From contig JARVKI010000053.1 of NCBI GenBank assembly GCA_036674765.1, positions 62,001-126,000 on the forward strand: 64,000 bases of DNA. Reading direction: 5' to 3'. A model generated the notes under the pieces. That model worked only from the letters and a program-made list of their open reading frames with translations. It did no database searches and was not told the DNA's origin. Of the stretch, positions 46,201 through 57,861 are shown piece after piece. A program made the position numbers and the translations under genes. Source of the DNA: Seiridium cupressi (lineage: Eukaryota; Ascomycota; Sordariomycetes; Amphisphaeriales; Sporocadaceae). The first letter of the stretch is position 1; the number at the start of each line of letters is the position of its first letter.

Positions 46201-49200
46201 ATGCATCATGCTTGATTCTGCGCAAGCGACGATTGCATGCGGGCTGGCGGTAGGACAGAGACAAGGTACGACGTGTTCGCCTATCTGCACGGACGGTTCA
46301 GTCAAGCCGGACATGGATGCTGGGAGAAGTACCGGATGCGCAGCCCCAGACCCCGGACCAGCAGCGCAGGTGGCAGATGGCAAACGCACAAGGGCACGAC
46401 TATGGTCCGTGTCTACGTGTGCCCTCGCCCGTGTCCGTATAGGCCCCACACAGTATGCTCCAGGACTGCCACTCACATTGATTGGATAGAGTGGGTCGTA
46501 CTTTCGGATCTCCACCTATCAACAGCGACCCGGCAATCTGGAACGCCGCCAAAAACGGTCTAGCTCTGGTGGGGGCCAAATGGTCAGCAACGACAAGGAG
46601 CCGATGGCCCCCATTAACCGCGCGCTCTTTGTGAAACAGCTGCCAACGGCGCTGCCATTGGTGCCGACGGATCGGGACGTGAAGATCTCTCGCCATTCCG
46701 CCAGTCGTCCCACGTCGACAGCCATCGGCCGGTCCTCGCCATTGGGCTAGACAGACGCTTGTTGCAATGCATGGAAACGGAAAAGTACACTTGATGAGGT
46801 TTAGGTGATCAAGGTGATGAGCATCTGCGTGTCTCCCGTCTTGCTGTGCCGCACAAGCTGCCTGCCAGCCTGCGAGCCTGGATGGTACCCCAAGAACCCG
46901 CCGCCTTTCAGGGTTGCTGTGCAGGTTGCATCTTAATGAAGCAAGGCTTTCTCGATCCAATGTGGCCACCTTGATTCGACAATGCCCCGACTCGGACTCC
47001 ACATCAATGCCTGATCCGGTCAGCCTTGCCCTGCGAGATATGCTTTGAGCTGCAGTCAAGCGCTTGGACCGTACATTTGGGATCGACTTGCTGTGCCGTG
47101 AGCTTGATCCCTTTTCCTCATCCGGCTCGCAGAAGCCCGCTTCTCAGCCAAAATTGGCGCAATAGTCACAACACTCCAGATCGATGCGAGTGTGAGCCGC
47201 TCGCGCCAACACCACGTACGAGCGCTTCCAGATTCATGGGAAGACACGGGTAGCAGCCCCGCAAGTTAGCCGCGACGAACTGCATAGACCAATGTAGGGA
47301 GGGAGAGGAGGCATAAAGGCAGCCAAAGATGGAGGGAAAACCACATGGAAGCCTGCCTTCATATCGATGATCTGCTGATGTAGTTTCCTCCATCGGGGAT
47401 GCCAATTATAACACACTAGAGGACACAATCCAAAATATGCCTGGATGGGATTGGCAGCTCCTGAACGTGCGTGGCAGCCAGGCTGTCAACTAGGTTCCGG
47501 TGCTAGACACCCATAGCTCGCTTCCACGTCACGCCTAAATGGTAAGACGCACCAGTAGATGCCAATGCCATTGAGCGGATACCACCTTCATGCCCAGGCA
47601 GAGGTGTGAACTATACCCGACATTTGAAGCGCTGCTGCCGAGGAGTGGAACTTTATGGCTCTCCTGCAGAGCCGAGCGCTTCATCATGTCATGATGCCAG
47701 CAAGCGCAACACGGGCCAATCCCGCTGGCACCTACCGCGCATGATGTGCTGTGCCCGTGACGACTTTGTACACAGCGTATCAACTTGTGATTGTTCGATT
47801 CTCAACCGCCAATCTCCCTTAACCCCTGTCAGTATAGATGCTATGAAAGCCGATATGTCTTCATCCCCGTAGTGTGACAGAGGTATCTTCGGCTAGGCCA
47901 CTCCTGACATACTCTCTCCTGCTGCCTTGGGTTACATCTTGAGGAATGACTCCCGCCGAATGCAGACGCGGGGCGCCAACTGGACGTCTGGATCAATACT
48001 ATCCAAGGTGACAAGAAGTACAATGGATACTTCCCGTCTCCCCCTGGAGAGCTTCCATGCGCGGAGACGCAGAGACCTCGGGCGGTGTTCTCTTTCTTCC
48101 CTCCAGCTACGAGCAGGAGGGGCCAGCGCCCAATTAGGGTCCCTCTCTGATTGTAGATGATAGATACCATATGCATGCTGCAGCGGACTGGTATGTACTC
48201 CCTCTCGGCTCCAAGAGGAATGAGCGAATGACAGCAGGACAACAGGCTGCCATGGTGCTGTGGGGTCACGGTGTGACAGAGCGATGAAGACATGCACTGC
48301 GGGAAGCGACCCCGTAGGATCATTAGAACTCTTGTCCAGGTCCTTGTGCCCAAACGGTCGACGATGTGGCACCTAACTTAGGCTCTGTGTGGTGGATGAA
48401 ACAGAGGCAACCCTCCTGGAGAAACTCCCCCATTCTCCCTAATGTCATCCGACGTGACCCGCCTGTACAAGTGACAAGCCGTAGATTACTTGAACGATAC
48501 TCGATGCTTGTATAGCTTGAGTACCTCTCCAAGCCATTCTGCGTTCCTCTTTCTTTCGCCACCCAAGATCCACCTTGGAAGCGACTTTCCTTGGACGCCT
48601 TACCATGGAGCAGTTGCCCGACTGACCAGTCCAGAAGGAAGAATATTCCCCTGGAATGACCCAGGAGGAGCCAGCGCCTCTGCCTAATCACAGAGTGTAC
48701 GTCATCCCGAGCAGCTTGCAGCTTGTGCTAGATCACCCGGCTCTCTTTTGCGTCTGCGCCACTCCCAAGCTTGAGAGACACGAGCACAACTAGGCATGGC
48801 AACCACAGCCCTAGATGGCGGCACTTGGCCCCCGAGTGACCGACATGGCAAGGGCAGGCCGGTCGCACCCCTCCCGTACTCCGGGGCTGATGACCACAGT
48901 TGGCATGATGGTTGTCCGCTCAGACGGCTCATGTGCCATAGCCGAACCCAGAGACCCATCGCTCCCAATCAGTGACCCCAAACGGGGACCGCGCGCCCTT
49001 TCCGGGCCCTCGCGAGAGAGATGCCAAAAGTCGAGAAACGGGAGCTATGATAACTCCTGTTCCACTTGGGAGCTGGCAGGTGATTGGTCTGCACCCGGGC
49101 TCTTCAATTTGCGGCCCAGCTCGACCAGCATTGATCCAGGGGGCGCTGCACTGCACTGTATCAAAGAAGGCATAGGGCAAGATGCGAAGAATGGGGGAAG

Positions 49201-49625
49201 AGAAAGCCTTACTGTTGCGCGATAGCTACAGCCCCCGAGTGCATGAGACCATCGCGCTTAAATGGCTCGAGGCCCGTGTTTTGCACTGCAATTCGTTGCC
49301 GCGGGTACCGTACGCTCCACAGACGGCCGTCCAAAGTGGCCGCACCGGACAGCCCCGGGCAGGGATCACCCAGCAAAACCGATGGGCCACGATGGCCGCA
49401 ATTCCGGCCTCTGGGCCGCCGCGGTCGAGGCCAGGAGGGAGTAGCACGATGCCTGATCGGGACGATTTTCCAAGTCCAACGACGAAAAGTACCTTTACTC
49501 TACAGCTCCAAGCGTCGGCCATGCCGGCCGCCGAAGCATCTGAGACGAAACTATAGGTATGCCTTGCCGAAGAGGCCCGCGCTGCCGGCCGGCCCGCCGT
49601 TGGATAGCGCCGTTTTGAGGGGTTG

Positions 49626-49636
49626 CCCCCCCCCCC
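49626..49636 (+). repeat. C11 homopolymer
   Basis: Eleven consecutive cytosines in non-coding DNA. It is a simple sequence with likely length variation and possible sequencing error. Confidence 0.9.
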
Positions 49637-50329
49637 TGCCGTAAGCTCACACTGGCGACCTTTTCTAGCACTAGAGCGCAACCAGCCAATGGTCTTACAC
49701 AGATGGGCACTAGCCAAGCAGCTCAACTGACGAGTCCTATTACGAGTGTATTTAGTCTTTAGCACGCGAGGCTGCGGCCACTGGGCGTAGAGCGAACGGG
49801 AGAACCAGGACATCTGGAAATTGCGACTGTCCTCTCTCGACCAGTCGCGCAACGAGAAACCAACTGCCCTAACCTACTCCTCTTTTTCCTTCCCCTCTTC
49901 TGATGGAGCCGGGGACTTTGGCCTTCTCTTGGAAGGTAGCAGACTTCGGAAATTTCCAATCACGGGAAGCCCATCTTCACCAATTCCTCTCGGCTCCTGA
50001 CTCACTCTCCGAGCAGGTCATTCGCCAGCCTTACCCTGCGTCTAATTTACGGCCCCATTGGTCCTTTGACGCAAGCTCAAATTCGATGCTTCGAGGCGGG
50101 GGCCAGTCACAATCCAAAGTCTCACAATCGTGCCCCGTCGGCGTCATCCGTCGCTTGCGCCTAGGGACAAACAGTCCTCTGAAACAAGCGAAACTCAACT
50201 GCCAATTGGTGGGCGCTTGAGATGCCGTTGGTCTATTGTCTGCGGGATCTATATTAGGCTCCATTTTCTGCACCGCATCGGCTCGGACCTCATGACAAAC
50301 AAGCGCAGTCAGCGCAAACGAGCGAGTGG

Positions 50330-50352
50330 CGAGAGAGAGAGAGAAAGAGAGA
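50330..50352 (+). repeat. GA microsatellite
   Basis: Imperfect GA dinucleotide repeat interrupted by AAAG, in intergenic DNA. Confidence 0.9.
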
Positions 50353-50654
50353 CACTTTGATGACGCATGATCTGATGCTCAAGCGTGGTGTACTGTGCCT
50401 CGCTGTAGTAGAGGATTTGAGTTTGCGCGGATCGTCATGGATGCAACCGCACCGTTGAGCCGAGTTGGCGAGCCAAGTGAGACGAGGTTCCCACTCCAGT
50501 CCTCGCACGGCGTTGACCGTTGCATCCGATGAAGTCACGTAAAGTGTACAAGATGTGAGAACAGGTATACGTCCATCACGGGCAGGATTCGATGCGACAT
50601 GACTGCGATCCTGTCGCTGCCAGGGACGCCACCCGACGGGCATTTCAGCCCCAA

Positions 50655-50730
50655 TTCGAAACTCTCCGTGGTGGGATTGGAACCTAGCAGGGACTCAAAA
50701 TCCTCTACAACGTGGTCTACCATGTTCCGC
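50655..50730 (-). pseudogene. tRNA-like segment, degenerate
   Basis: On the minus strand, GAGGATTTTGAGTCCCT resembles an anticodon arm with a TTG (Gln) loop. It is followed by AGGTTCCAATCCCACC, resembling a T arm with one departure from TTCRA. The acceptor and D arms are not clearly paired. It may be a decayed tRNA or chance similarity. Confidence 0.15.
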
Positions 50731-51905
50731 GTGTGATTGGAGCTCGTCAGTCGGTACACCAGTCTTATATGCCATTGCCTTCACGTCCAATCAAGTGCCA
50801 GGGTACTGAAACCCCACAAACTGATGCTACCCAAGCACGAGATCAACCCCAAGGCTCGTGAATCTTGAAACGAAAGACCACGTTTTCCCTTCGCCCCCTG
50901 ATTCACCGATCTGCAAGAAGAGGCTGCAGGAGGAAGCATTGTGCCATCTTCCCGCTGCCTTACCAAGCCAGTACCGGCTTCAGACGTCAATGAACCCTCC
51001 TTTCCTGGTTCGATGCAAATAGGTATGGGGTTCACGCCGGCCCCAATTTGTCAGAATCCTGCTGATACAGCGCACATCTGTCAAGCATCTACGTCCGGCA
51101 AAACTACTTCATCATGATCCAGCGAAGCCGAATTGATAAGCTTAGAAGCAATCCTACCTAGTCTTTCGCCTTGGTCTTGGAGTATCACGCAGCTTAGTTC
51201 GGTGCATTTTGAGAGGTAAGACTGCCAGACAAGCAGGAAGACCTTTGGTTTGTCCGTAATCAAGTCCCTTGTAGGATCGAAGAAAACACGGTTATTTTCA
51301 CAATCACCTCCTGCTCATTCACCAGAACTCGGTTCCATGCGAGCTCACTCGCGGCGGTTCCGTCGCCCCTTCCCAGGGTCTGACCAATATGCTTGGCCAA
51401 GGTATAGTCTCCAATCGATGGTCAAATTTTGTAGCATATATATCAATATATACCTATTCGGTAGTAGTATCTTGGTCCACGGAGCCTGTTTCGTTGCTCT
51501 TGCCCCATGTTAACCCACCAGTATAATGCCACCAACCTGAAAGAACCGTCCGCCATTGGAATCGCAGAATGCAAGCCTGTCCGAATAGGGTATTAAAACA
51601 TTTCGTGCCAGTAAAAGGGACGAGAAAACAACGGGAAAAGCAAAACAGAGAACCTTGAAACCCTATGCTAGTAAAAGTTGGCAATGAAGCCGATGGTTGC
51701 GATGCGCGCTGAAAGCAACCCACACCAGGTGGCGCAGGAAGTGAAATCCGTCACCCCATCGTGCTGCACAATCTCTAGGTGCACCTGCCATTACCGGAAA
51801 TCAATACGTAGCCTCGTCAATATCAAGTCTAGTCATCTGCTCATGCCTTCGGAGGCTACGTGTGGGTTGTGTATCCCCTGCTCAGAAATTACCTGGGGGC
51901 AGTTC

Positions 51906-54261
51906 CTACATGCCCTCCAGTGGCTGCGCATAGTTGTAGTTAAAGTCGAGCAGCCCATCTAACATCCAATGCTGCGGGTCGAAAAAGTCGTAGTTGGGGT
52001 CGCCATAGTTTATTCCTGCCATCATGCTGCTGGGGCCAGCACTCATACCACTGTTAGCATTGGGTGTTAAGGCACCATTGGCAGCCATCAGGTTGGGGAT
52101 ACTGTTCTGCGGCGGCATGAGAGTGCTGTCCAGGTGTGTCGAGGATGCTGACGACTCGTTAGCTGAGTCCGGATTAGTTGGTTGTTTCAGAGCTGCACAG
52201 AATTAGTAAGTTCCATACGCCACGCGCACGTGGTGTGTTGACGACAAGGAAAATGGATGCTTACAATCAAGCGAACCGCGACCCTGTGCTTGGTAGTCTT
52301 CTCGCCAGCGCCAGATCGAGTCGAACACGAGGCTCATGCTATGCCTACACCGGACTTTGAGCTGCAGACTGTCGTCGATCTCCACGGGGTCTGTTTCGTG
52401 GTAAGAAGACTTTGTTTCCTCCATCCTAGCACCATTCCACATTTGAACCATCAATTCAGCCAGTCTCCACTGAAGATCGTTGTTCTGAATGCTGGTACGC
52501 CTGATGGCTTGGACGGTGTTGTGGAACAGCGCTCTGCCGCGGCCGATATCCAACGTCGTCTTTGCAAAGAAGGATCTCATCAATTTCAGGAGCGCGAATC
52601 CGGCCGCCACAAGCATCTGTTGCATGTAGTTGGTGGCATACAGAAGAAGATCCTGGTTGCTGTCTTGAAAGAGAAGGTCCATGAAGCTCGTCACGGCGCG
52701 CCAAAGTCCCATCAGATCATCCATATATCCCGGAGTTTTGCTGGAATCGAAGAAGCCAGCCAGGCGCAGATGGACAGCTGCGGCTTTTAGATGTGCTTCG
52801 ACTACGGGCGACAGGTGCTGCGACATGACGGATGCTTGCAACTCCTGGAAGTCTCGACGGTAGACTCTCATCAACATTGCCCGGTGTTCATCGCCTGCTA
52901 CGCCTCTTGGATCGCTGGCGTTACTGTACATCTCCTTGGAAACTTTGTCACAGAATCGTTCAATTCTGAGCCGAGCCTCCAGCTCAGTACTCAAGGTAAA
53001 TGGACCCTCTTCGCCTGGGCGGATAGCGAGCGTCCAGTCATAGAGACTCGACGCAGGCTGGCCATATCCCGTACCAACATGCTGAGCAACGATATTGCAG
53101 ACGGCCCAGGTCGTCACTCGATCATGGAGTTGATCTTTGTTCAATTCGACAGAGACTCGCGAAAAGTCTTGCGTGTGGCTAGGTCGGTGTAGGCCTATCC
53201 CGGTGGCTGCTTTCATCATGACCCCGCAGAGAATGTGGGTTGGGTCGGCTGTCGTGGTGCTCGTCGGGAGCGGCCAGGTGCAGATGAGACACAAGGCCTT
53301 TACAACAAAGTAGCTGTTGGGCACATCACCGACCGTACCCCACAAGAGCCTGTGGAAAGGGCCGCCGGCAAGTTCCTGTAGTATGGGCTTGGACCGGTAA
53401 CGCCGCGATGCAATTGCTATTATGGTCCAGAACAGGAGAGCATGCTGCTGAAAATACAGATCCGGTGGCTGATCAGGGTTTAGGAAGGGCAGGAAGCGAT
53501 GGTAGCTGGCGAAGAACTCGTGAAACAGCCCGCTGACATCCTGCTCGGTAAGTCGGACAGTCTCAAGCTCGTAGGCATAATGCGTGGCGACGCTGTATGA
53601 GCCCCCTCTCTTCAGAGTCAGCAGCGAGTTGACTGCTTCGTCCGAGCCCATAAGCGACGGATTGCGGGTGTGGGTGTAGGCGCTGTTGGCTATTGGGGAT
53701 TGGAGCTGGGAATGATGGTCTTCGTCCTCGTCTATTACGTAGCCCTGGGCTCTGGCCTGCGAGATGTTGCGGCGCAAGCGATCAATCTCCTTTTCCATCT
53801 CGGCATGCTTGGAGCGCTTGCCTATGCGCTTGAAGTTCGACTCGATCTTGCACTCGAGCTTCAAGCGATTGCATCTCGAGCAACTCTGGAAAGGGTCCTG
53901 TACGACGTCGCAACGCAGCTACAATGACACAAAGTTGTACAGTCAGCCTACAGAGGTCTCCATCTGCGCATGCATGTCTCGGGCTGTGCCAAGCGTCCAC
54001 TTATACGCATCCGCCTCAGCCAGTTGGTTGACTCACCTTCTGTTGGCGACACTCGTTGCAGGCACGCTTGACTCCAGGCTGACGCTTCTTTTCCCGCTCC
54101 AACAGGGACTGGTCCTCGTTGTCGGCAGGATCGCTCCCGGGACTGCTGTCCAGGCCGCCGAGGCTCCTTTTCCTCTTGATGGTTGGGCCATGGCGCGCGC
54201 TGATCGGCGAGGTCGGGCTTAACGACGCGGATGCGGCGCCGATTAACGAGTGGGCATCCAT
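51906..54261 (-). CDS. Zn2Cys6 transcription factor, Leu3-like zinc cluster
   Basis: Fungal-specific transcription factor. Exons 54261-54037, 53918-52265 and 52192-51906 give 721 residues. Intron 1 (118 nt, GTGAGT donor) splits the zinc cluster directly after CRQQK. The full pattern is CX2CX6CX9CX2CX6C with cysteines at 68, 71, 78, 88, 91 and 98, and the flanking KIESNFKRIGKRSKHAEME resembles Leu3-type clusters. A coiled-coil dimerisation helix follows (about 110-132, EKEIDRLRRNISQA). The fungal_trans middle region is about 190-470 (LFHEFFASYHRFLPFLNPD, ICTWPLPTSTTTADPTH, GIGLHRPSH). Exon 3, after a 72-nt intron, encodes an Asn/Ser/Met-rich tail ending DFNYNYAQPLEGM, a likely acidic/aromatic activation segment. 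Target genes cannot be told from sequence. The frame opening at 53864 lacks an ATG, so exon 1 is required. Confidence 0.88.
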
Positions 54262-57214
54262 GCGCAGGTGACGCCTGTTTCGGCAGAAGCCAGTGCGCCC
54301 GTCTCAGTGAAAGAGAGCCACCCCGATGCGAAGGTCGATGCACTAGCAGGCCGGTATCAGGTTCTGGTTGCTCGAGTGGTCCGAAATCGCGTGTGATGCT
54401 CCGAGTATAATTATCTGCCGACAACGGAGAGCGCAAGTATTGGATGTGTGGTTTGCGGGGAAATTTTAAGAGCGCGCGGAAAAGCAAAAGAATTTCTCGA
54501 ACTGAGGGGCTGGGCTGGCGGCCAAAGACCCGAGCTCGACCAATGTCGCCCGAGTCAGGCTCTGAGGGAGGGGCAGCACGACGGAGATTTCGTTTTGCCG
54601 AGCGAATTACGTCGGGCCAGGGCACAGCCCAGGACCCCTACCATTGTAGGACCCCCGCCTTTCGACTGCTAATGAGTGCAGTGCAATGTCGCCCGGATCC
54701 TTCTTTTATCGATAGCAACGCCTGATGGTAAGCATAACCGTGTGCCTACTGTGATGGCGACTCTGTTCGTTCTTGATCCTCCAGTCGTGGATTAGGTCCA
54801 TGCAGTCCACCAGGCATGGAGTTAATTATTCTGTGACAGCCATCGGCGGATAACAAGTGCTAATTACCTATGTAGTTCGTTCTACCGGTATAGGTAGTTA
54901 AGATCGCGCGGGCTCCGTCTATTACCTACGCGGCGCCCTATGAAATTAGGCCAGGGTTGCGGTCTAATATGCATCAAGGGTCTCGACTACGGACCTTAGT
55001 CCTTCTCTCGCGTTGGAGTTTTAGTGGGAAGAGTCCGCCCAAGTCTAGGAATTAGGTAATGTTAAGGCCTTCGTGCATGCTGTGGGATCCCTATATAATC
55101 GTCCGTACGAGAATTCCCGGTGCATAAATCCCCCAGCGAACAGTTTGGTTTCCATGTCCAGTGCCAGGAGGATGAGTTAGTTCACATTCGACCACGGTCC
55201 ACCATACTCAAACCATGAACTCATTGTGAGAGAAGAGCAACCGGCTTGGACTGCGCCTCTATGTTAGTCTACTGGACGCGTATGAAGGTCAACATGAAAA
55301 TGATTCAGGGCAACTACATACAAACTCCGGTCTTTCTGGACGTTCCTTGGTAGATGAGACATTGTGCGGTTACCCAAGGTCTCCAATGGCATGCAATACT
55401 TGAGACGGAAGTGAGGTACGAACCTCTTCAATGATAGCCCTCCAATATTTCCAGGGTAATATCCAAGGGTCCGTGCTCTATCCATCGCTCCATGCCTAGT
55501 AACCACAAGACCCATGATTAGGAAAGCTTCGCTCACAATTAACGTGACATTCAATAAAACGCAATGTCGAAGCTTTCATGAAGTTGAGCAGAGATCCCAA
55601 AAGACACCGAGAAACGTGGGAAAGCATTAATCCGAAGGAGGCTGCTGGATTTCAGTACTTCACATACTAACACTCTGTCCCACTTGTTACATCAGCATTA
55701 CGTCGGACACATTCAGAGAACTACTTCAGCTCTTGGACAGCAATAAAGCCTCTCCGTCTGGATACTACATTAGAGAGACCGATTTTCGCAATGTCCCCAG
55801 TACCAGAGAGTAAGCAGAGCCCAGCACGTCATGGACTCTTCAAAGGCCGACTACAGTCTCCTGCCAAATTTCCTGTTTCCCGATCCTACCAGGTACTTCC
55901 AGCGTCTGCTCGCGAGCTTGTCGTCAAGGGCAGTTCTCAGAAGACGGCGAGTAGTGAGTGCTGTCCTGATGACCTTCAACTAGACTCTATTACTGATTAA
56001 TTTACCTCGCAGGGGAGCCTGTACAGGTCTTGTCGAATGCAGTGCCACAGCCATTCGTGGACCCCAATCTTCTGGAACGTCGCCAACGTGCCCAGAATCA
56101 GCACTGAAATTATTATGGATATGCTTACCTCGATGCAGCTCGGTGCGACTGAAGCCGCCGTTTGACTGGTTCGCCTGCCACTGGAAGGCGTAAGCACCTT
56201 GTAACCCTCAGCAAACCCAAGCCTTACCATTCATATCCCATGCCGGATCCTGTGAGCTGCCGGCGATAAAAATACCGATCCGAGTCCTTGTCCATCCTTT
56301 CAACATAAATCGGCATCCTGAGTGCTGGCCCCATTCTCTCTACAAAGGATGAGATGAAGCCACCTACTTAAATAGAGCAGTCCGTACCGGGGGGTTTCCC
56401 TCCAACTTGCCAGGGGTGCGGTTTCGCATCCCCATATGGCCGAGGACAATCGGCCATGATTGAGTGACCGGATAGTCAGATCATGAAGTTATTTCGGTTC
56501 CTTTGTGAAATCGTTCGGTCATATTACCCGAAGCTAGCTTCCGTACAACCGTTGCAAACTTTGCATGAGCCTTGCTGATCTTGGGGGTGGCATATAATGA
56601 TCACTTGACCTTTGGTTTACACGTGTGGCGCGTACCTATTGTCATATGCGGGCCATGTTGCAGCCCGCCATGCTCGACTCGACCTATTTACACTATCTGA
56701 GTACATTCATGCCGGACCCTGAAGGCCACCAAAATTATCAACTGATCTACGTCGGCTCGTTCAGAAAGAGACATATTTTACAAGGGCTAGGCACCAATTT
56801 TAGCCTTGAGGGATGTTATCAATTCTGTAACACATCAAGAAATAGGGATTTGAAGTCGCCTTGTACCTTGAAGTCGCACTCGTAGGACATTAGAATCATA
56901 AACTTTTGAGTGGCTAGACTTAAAGGGAAGGTCCCTAAGTTCCTTCCAATAGCAAATACGTATCTTATTATATTCCTTATGGTCTCAAAAGTAGAAGCGC
57001 ATTGGCTGATTGTTGTACGGTCCTTATATAGCCAAGACTTTGGAGTCGTCATGCTGCCACAAGTCATCCCGTCCTTGAACGTGGTCGTTGCAGAATTGTA
57101 ACGATTGCTTTATTCAACAGACACGCAAGAAGAAAAATTCAAGGCAACAATTACAATTAAGTCTAGTCTCGTTAGTGAATGGTATTCATTTGAATTTCAC
57201 AGCTTGGCAAGAGT

Positions 57215-57500
57215 TAAGCGTTACTCCATGATTATGGTCCGGGATACATTCTGAAGTGTCCGGGATGATTTCCAATCGTTGATAGTAGTAGAGAAACTAT
57301 CGCGGCTGGGGACTTTTAGGATACATTTCTAGTGCAACAATGAAGAGTTGATCCTGGATTATAATACTAAATCCATTCCGAAGCGCCCGTGATGATTCTT
57401 TAGTGTTAATAGCATTAGCAAGGACTGTGATAGTCGGTGCCCAGGTGAGTCTTCGGCTACACGTTTAGTGCAAGAATGAATCTATTACATGATTATGAGT
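57215..57500 (+). repeat. Degenerate tandem duplication, period about 127-136 nt
   Basis: Two diverged copies and the start of a third. ATTCTGAAGTGTCC followed by GATGATT at 57248-57270 corresponds to ATTCCGAAGCGCCC plus GATGATT at 57375-57397. AGTGCAACAATGAA at 57331-57344 corresponds to AGTGCAAGAATGAA at 57467-57480. GATTAT recurs at 57230, 57357 and 57491. Several differences are C/T transitions. Confidence 0.7.
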
Positions 57501-57842
57501 ATCTCAGGAGTAGTAAGTCCAAGTTGATGCCTAGCAAACATATCGAATAACCTATCAAGAAGATCGTAGTACCTGGCATATCTTAAGATCATGCCGCTCG
57601 TTTAAAAGTTCATATTTGCTATCGAGCCTCGGAGGACTTAGTAATTACTGAATATTTTACTAGTTACGAAGTCATTTTCTGCGCATGAGATAGAAAGAGA
57701 ATACTCGCCTTGTAATTTCCTTATCTGACGCTCAGTTATTAATGTAACAATCTGGACTTTTCCTCCTATTAATACGGCCACCTCTTTTAGAAATGGTTAT
57801 GCTATATAGTTGCCGGTTTCTATGGTATTCTCTTCGTTAGAT

Positions 57843-57861
57843 GCCTTAACGTTGTTAAGGC
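57843..57861. repeat. Perfect short inverted repeat
   Basis: GCCTTAAC-GTT-GTTAAGGC, an 8-bp stem with a 3-nt loop, inside the AT-rich stretch. No adjacent coding frame relates to it. Confidence 0.8.

Larger units (their letters stand above)
43300..51905. other. 8.6 kb gene-poor stretch upstream of the Myb-like gene
   Basis: The longest gap in the window lies 5' of the Myb-like gene and 3' of the Zn2Cys6 gene. Only overlapping, mutually antisense short frames are present. Noted elements are a C11 run at 49626-49636, a GA repeat at 50330-50352 and a tRNA-like segment near 50655-50730. It could be a long regulatory region or 5' UTR, or host non-coding transcripts; sequence alone does not show which. 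Confidence 0.45.

Noticed and set aside
49226..49852. 208-codon minus-strand frame
   Set aside because: Other frames on both strands are equally open in this GC-rich patch. There is no domain and the stretch includes the C11 tract.
50655..50730. Possible tRNA-Gln on the minus strand
   Set aside because: Only anticodon-arm-like and T-arm-like pieces are visible, and acceptor and D arms do not pair. Listed at most as a degenerate remnant.
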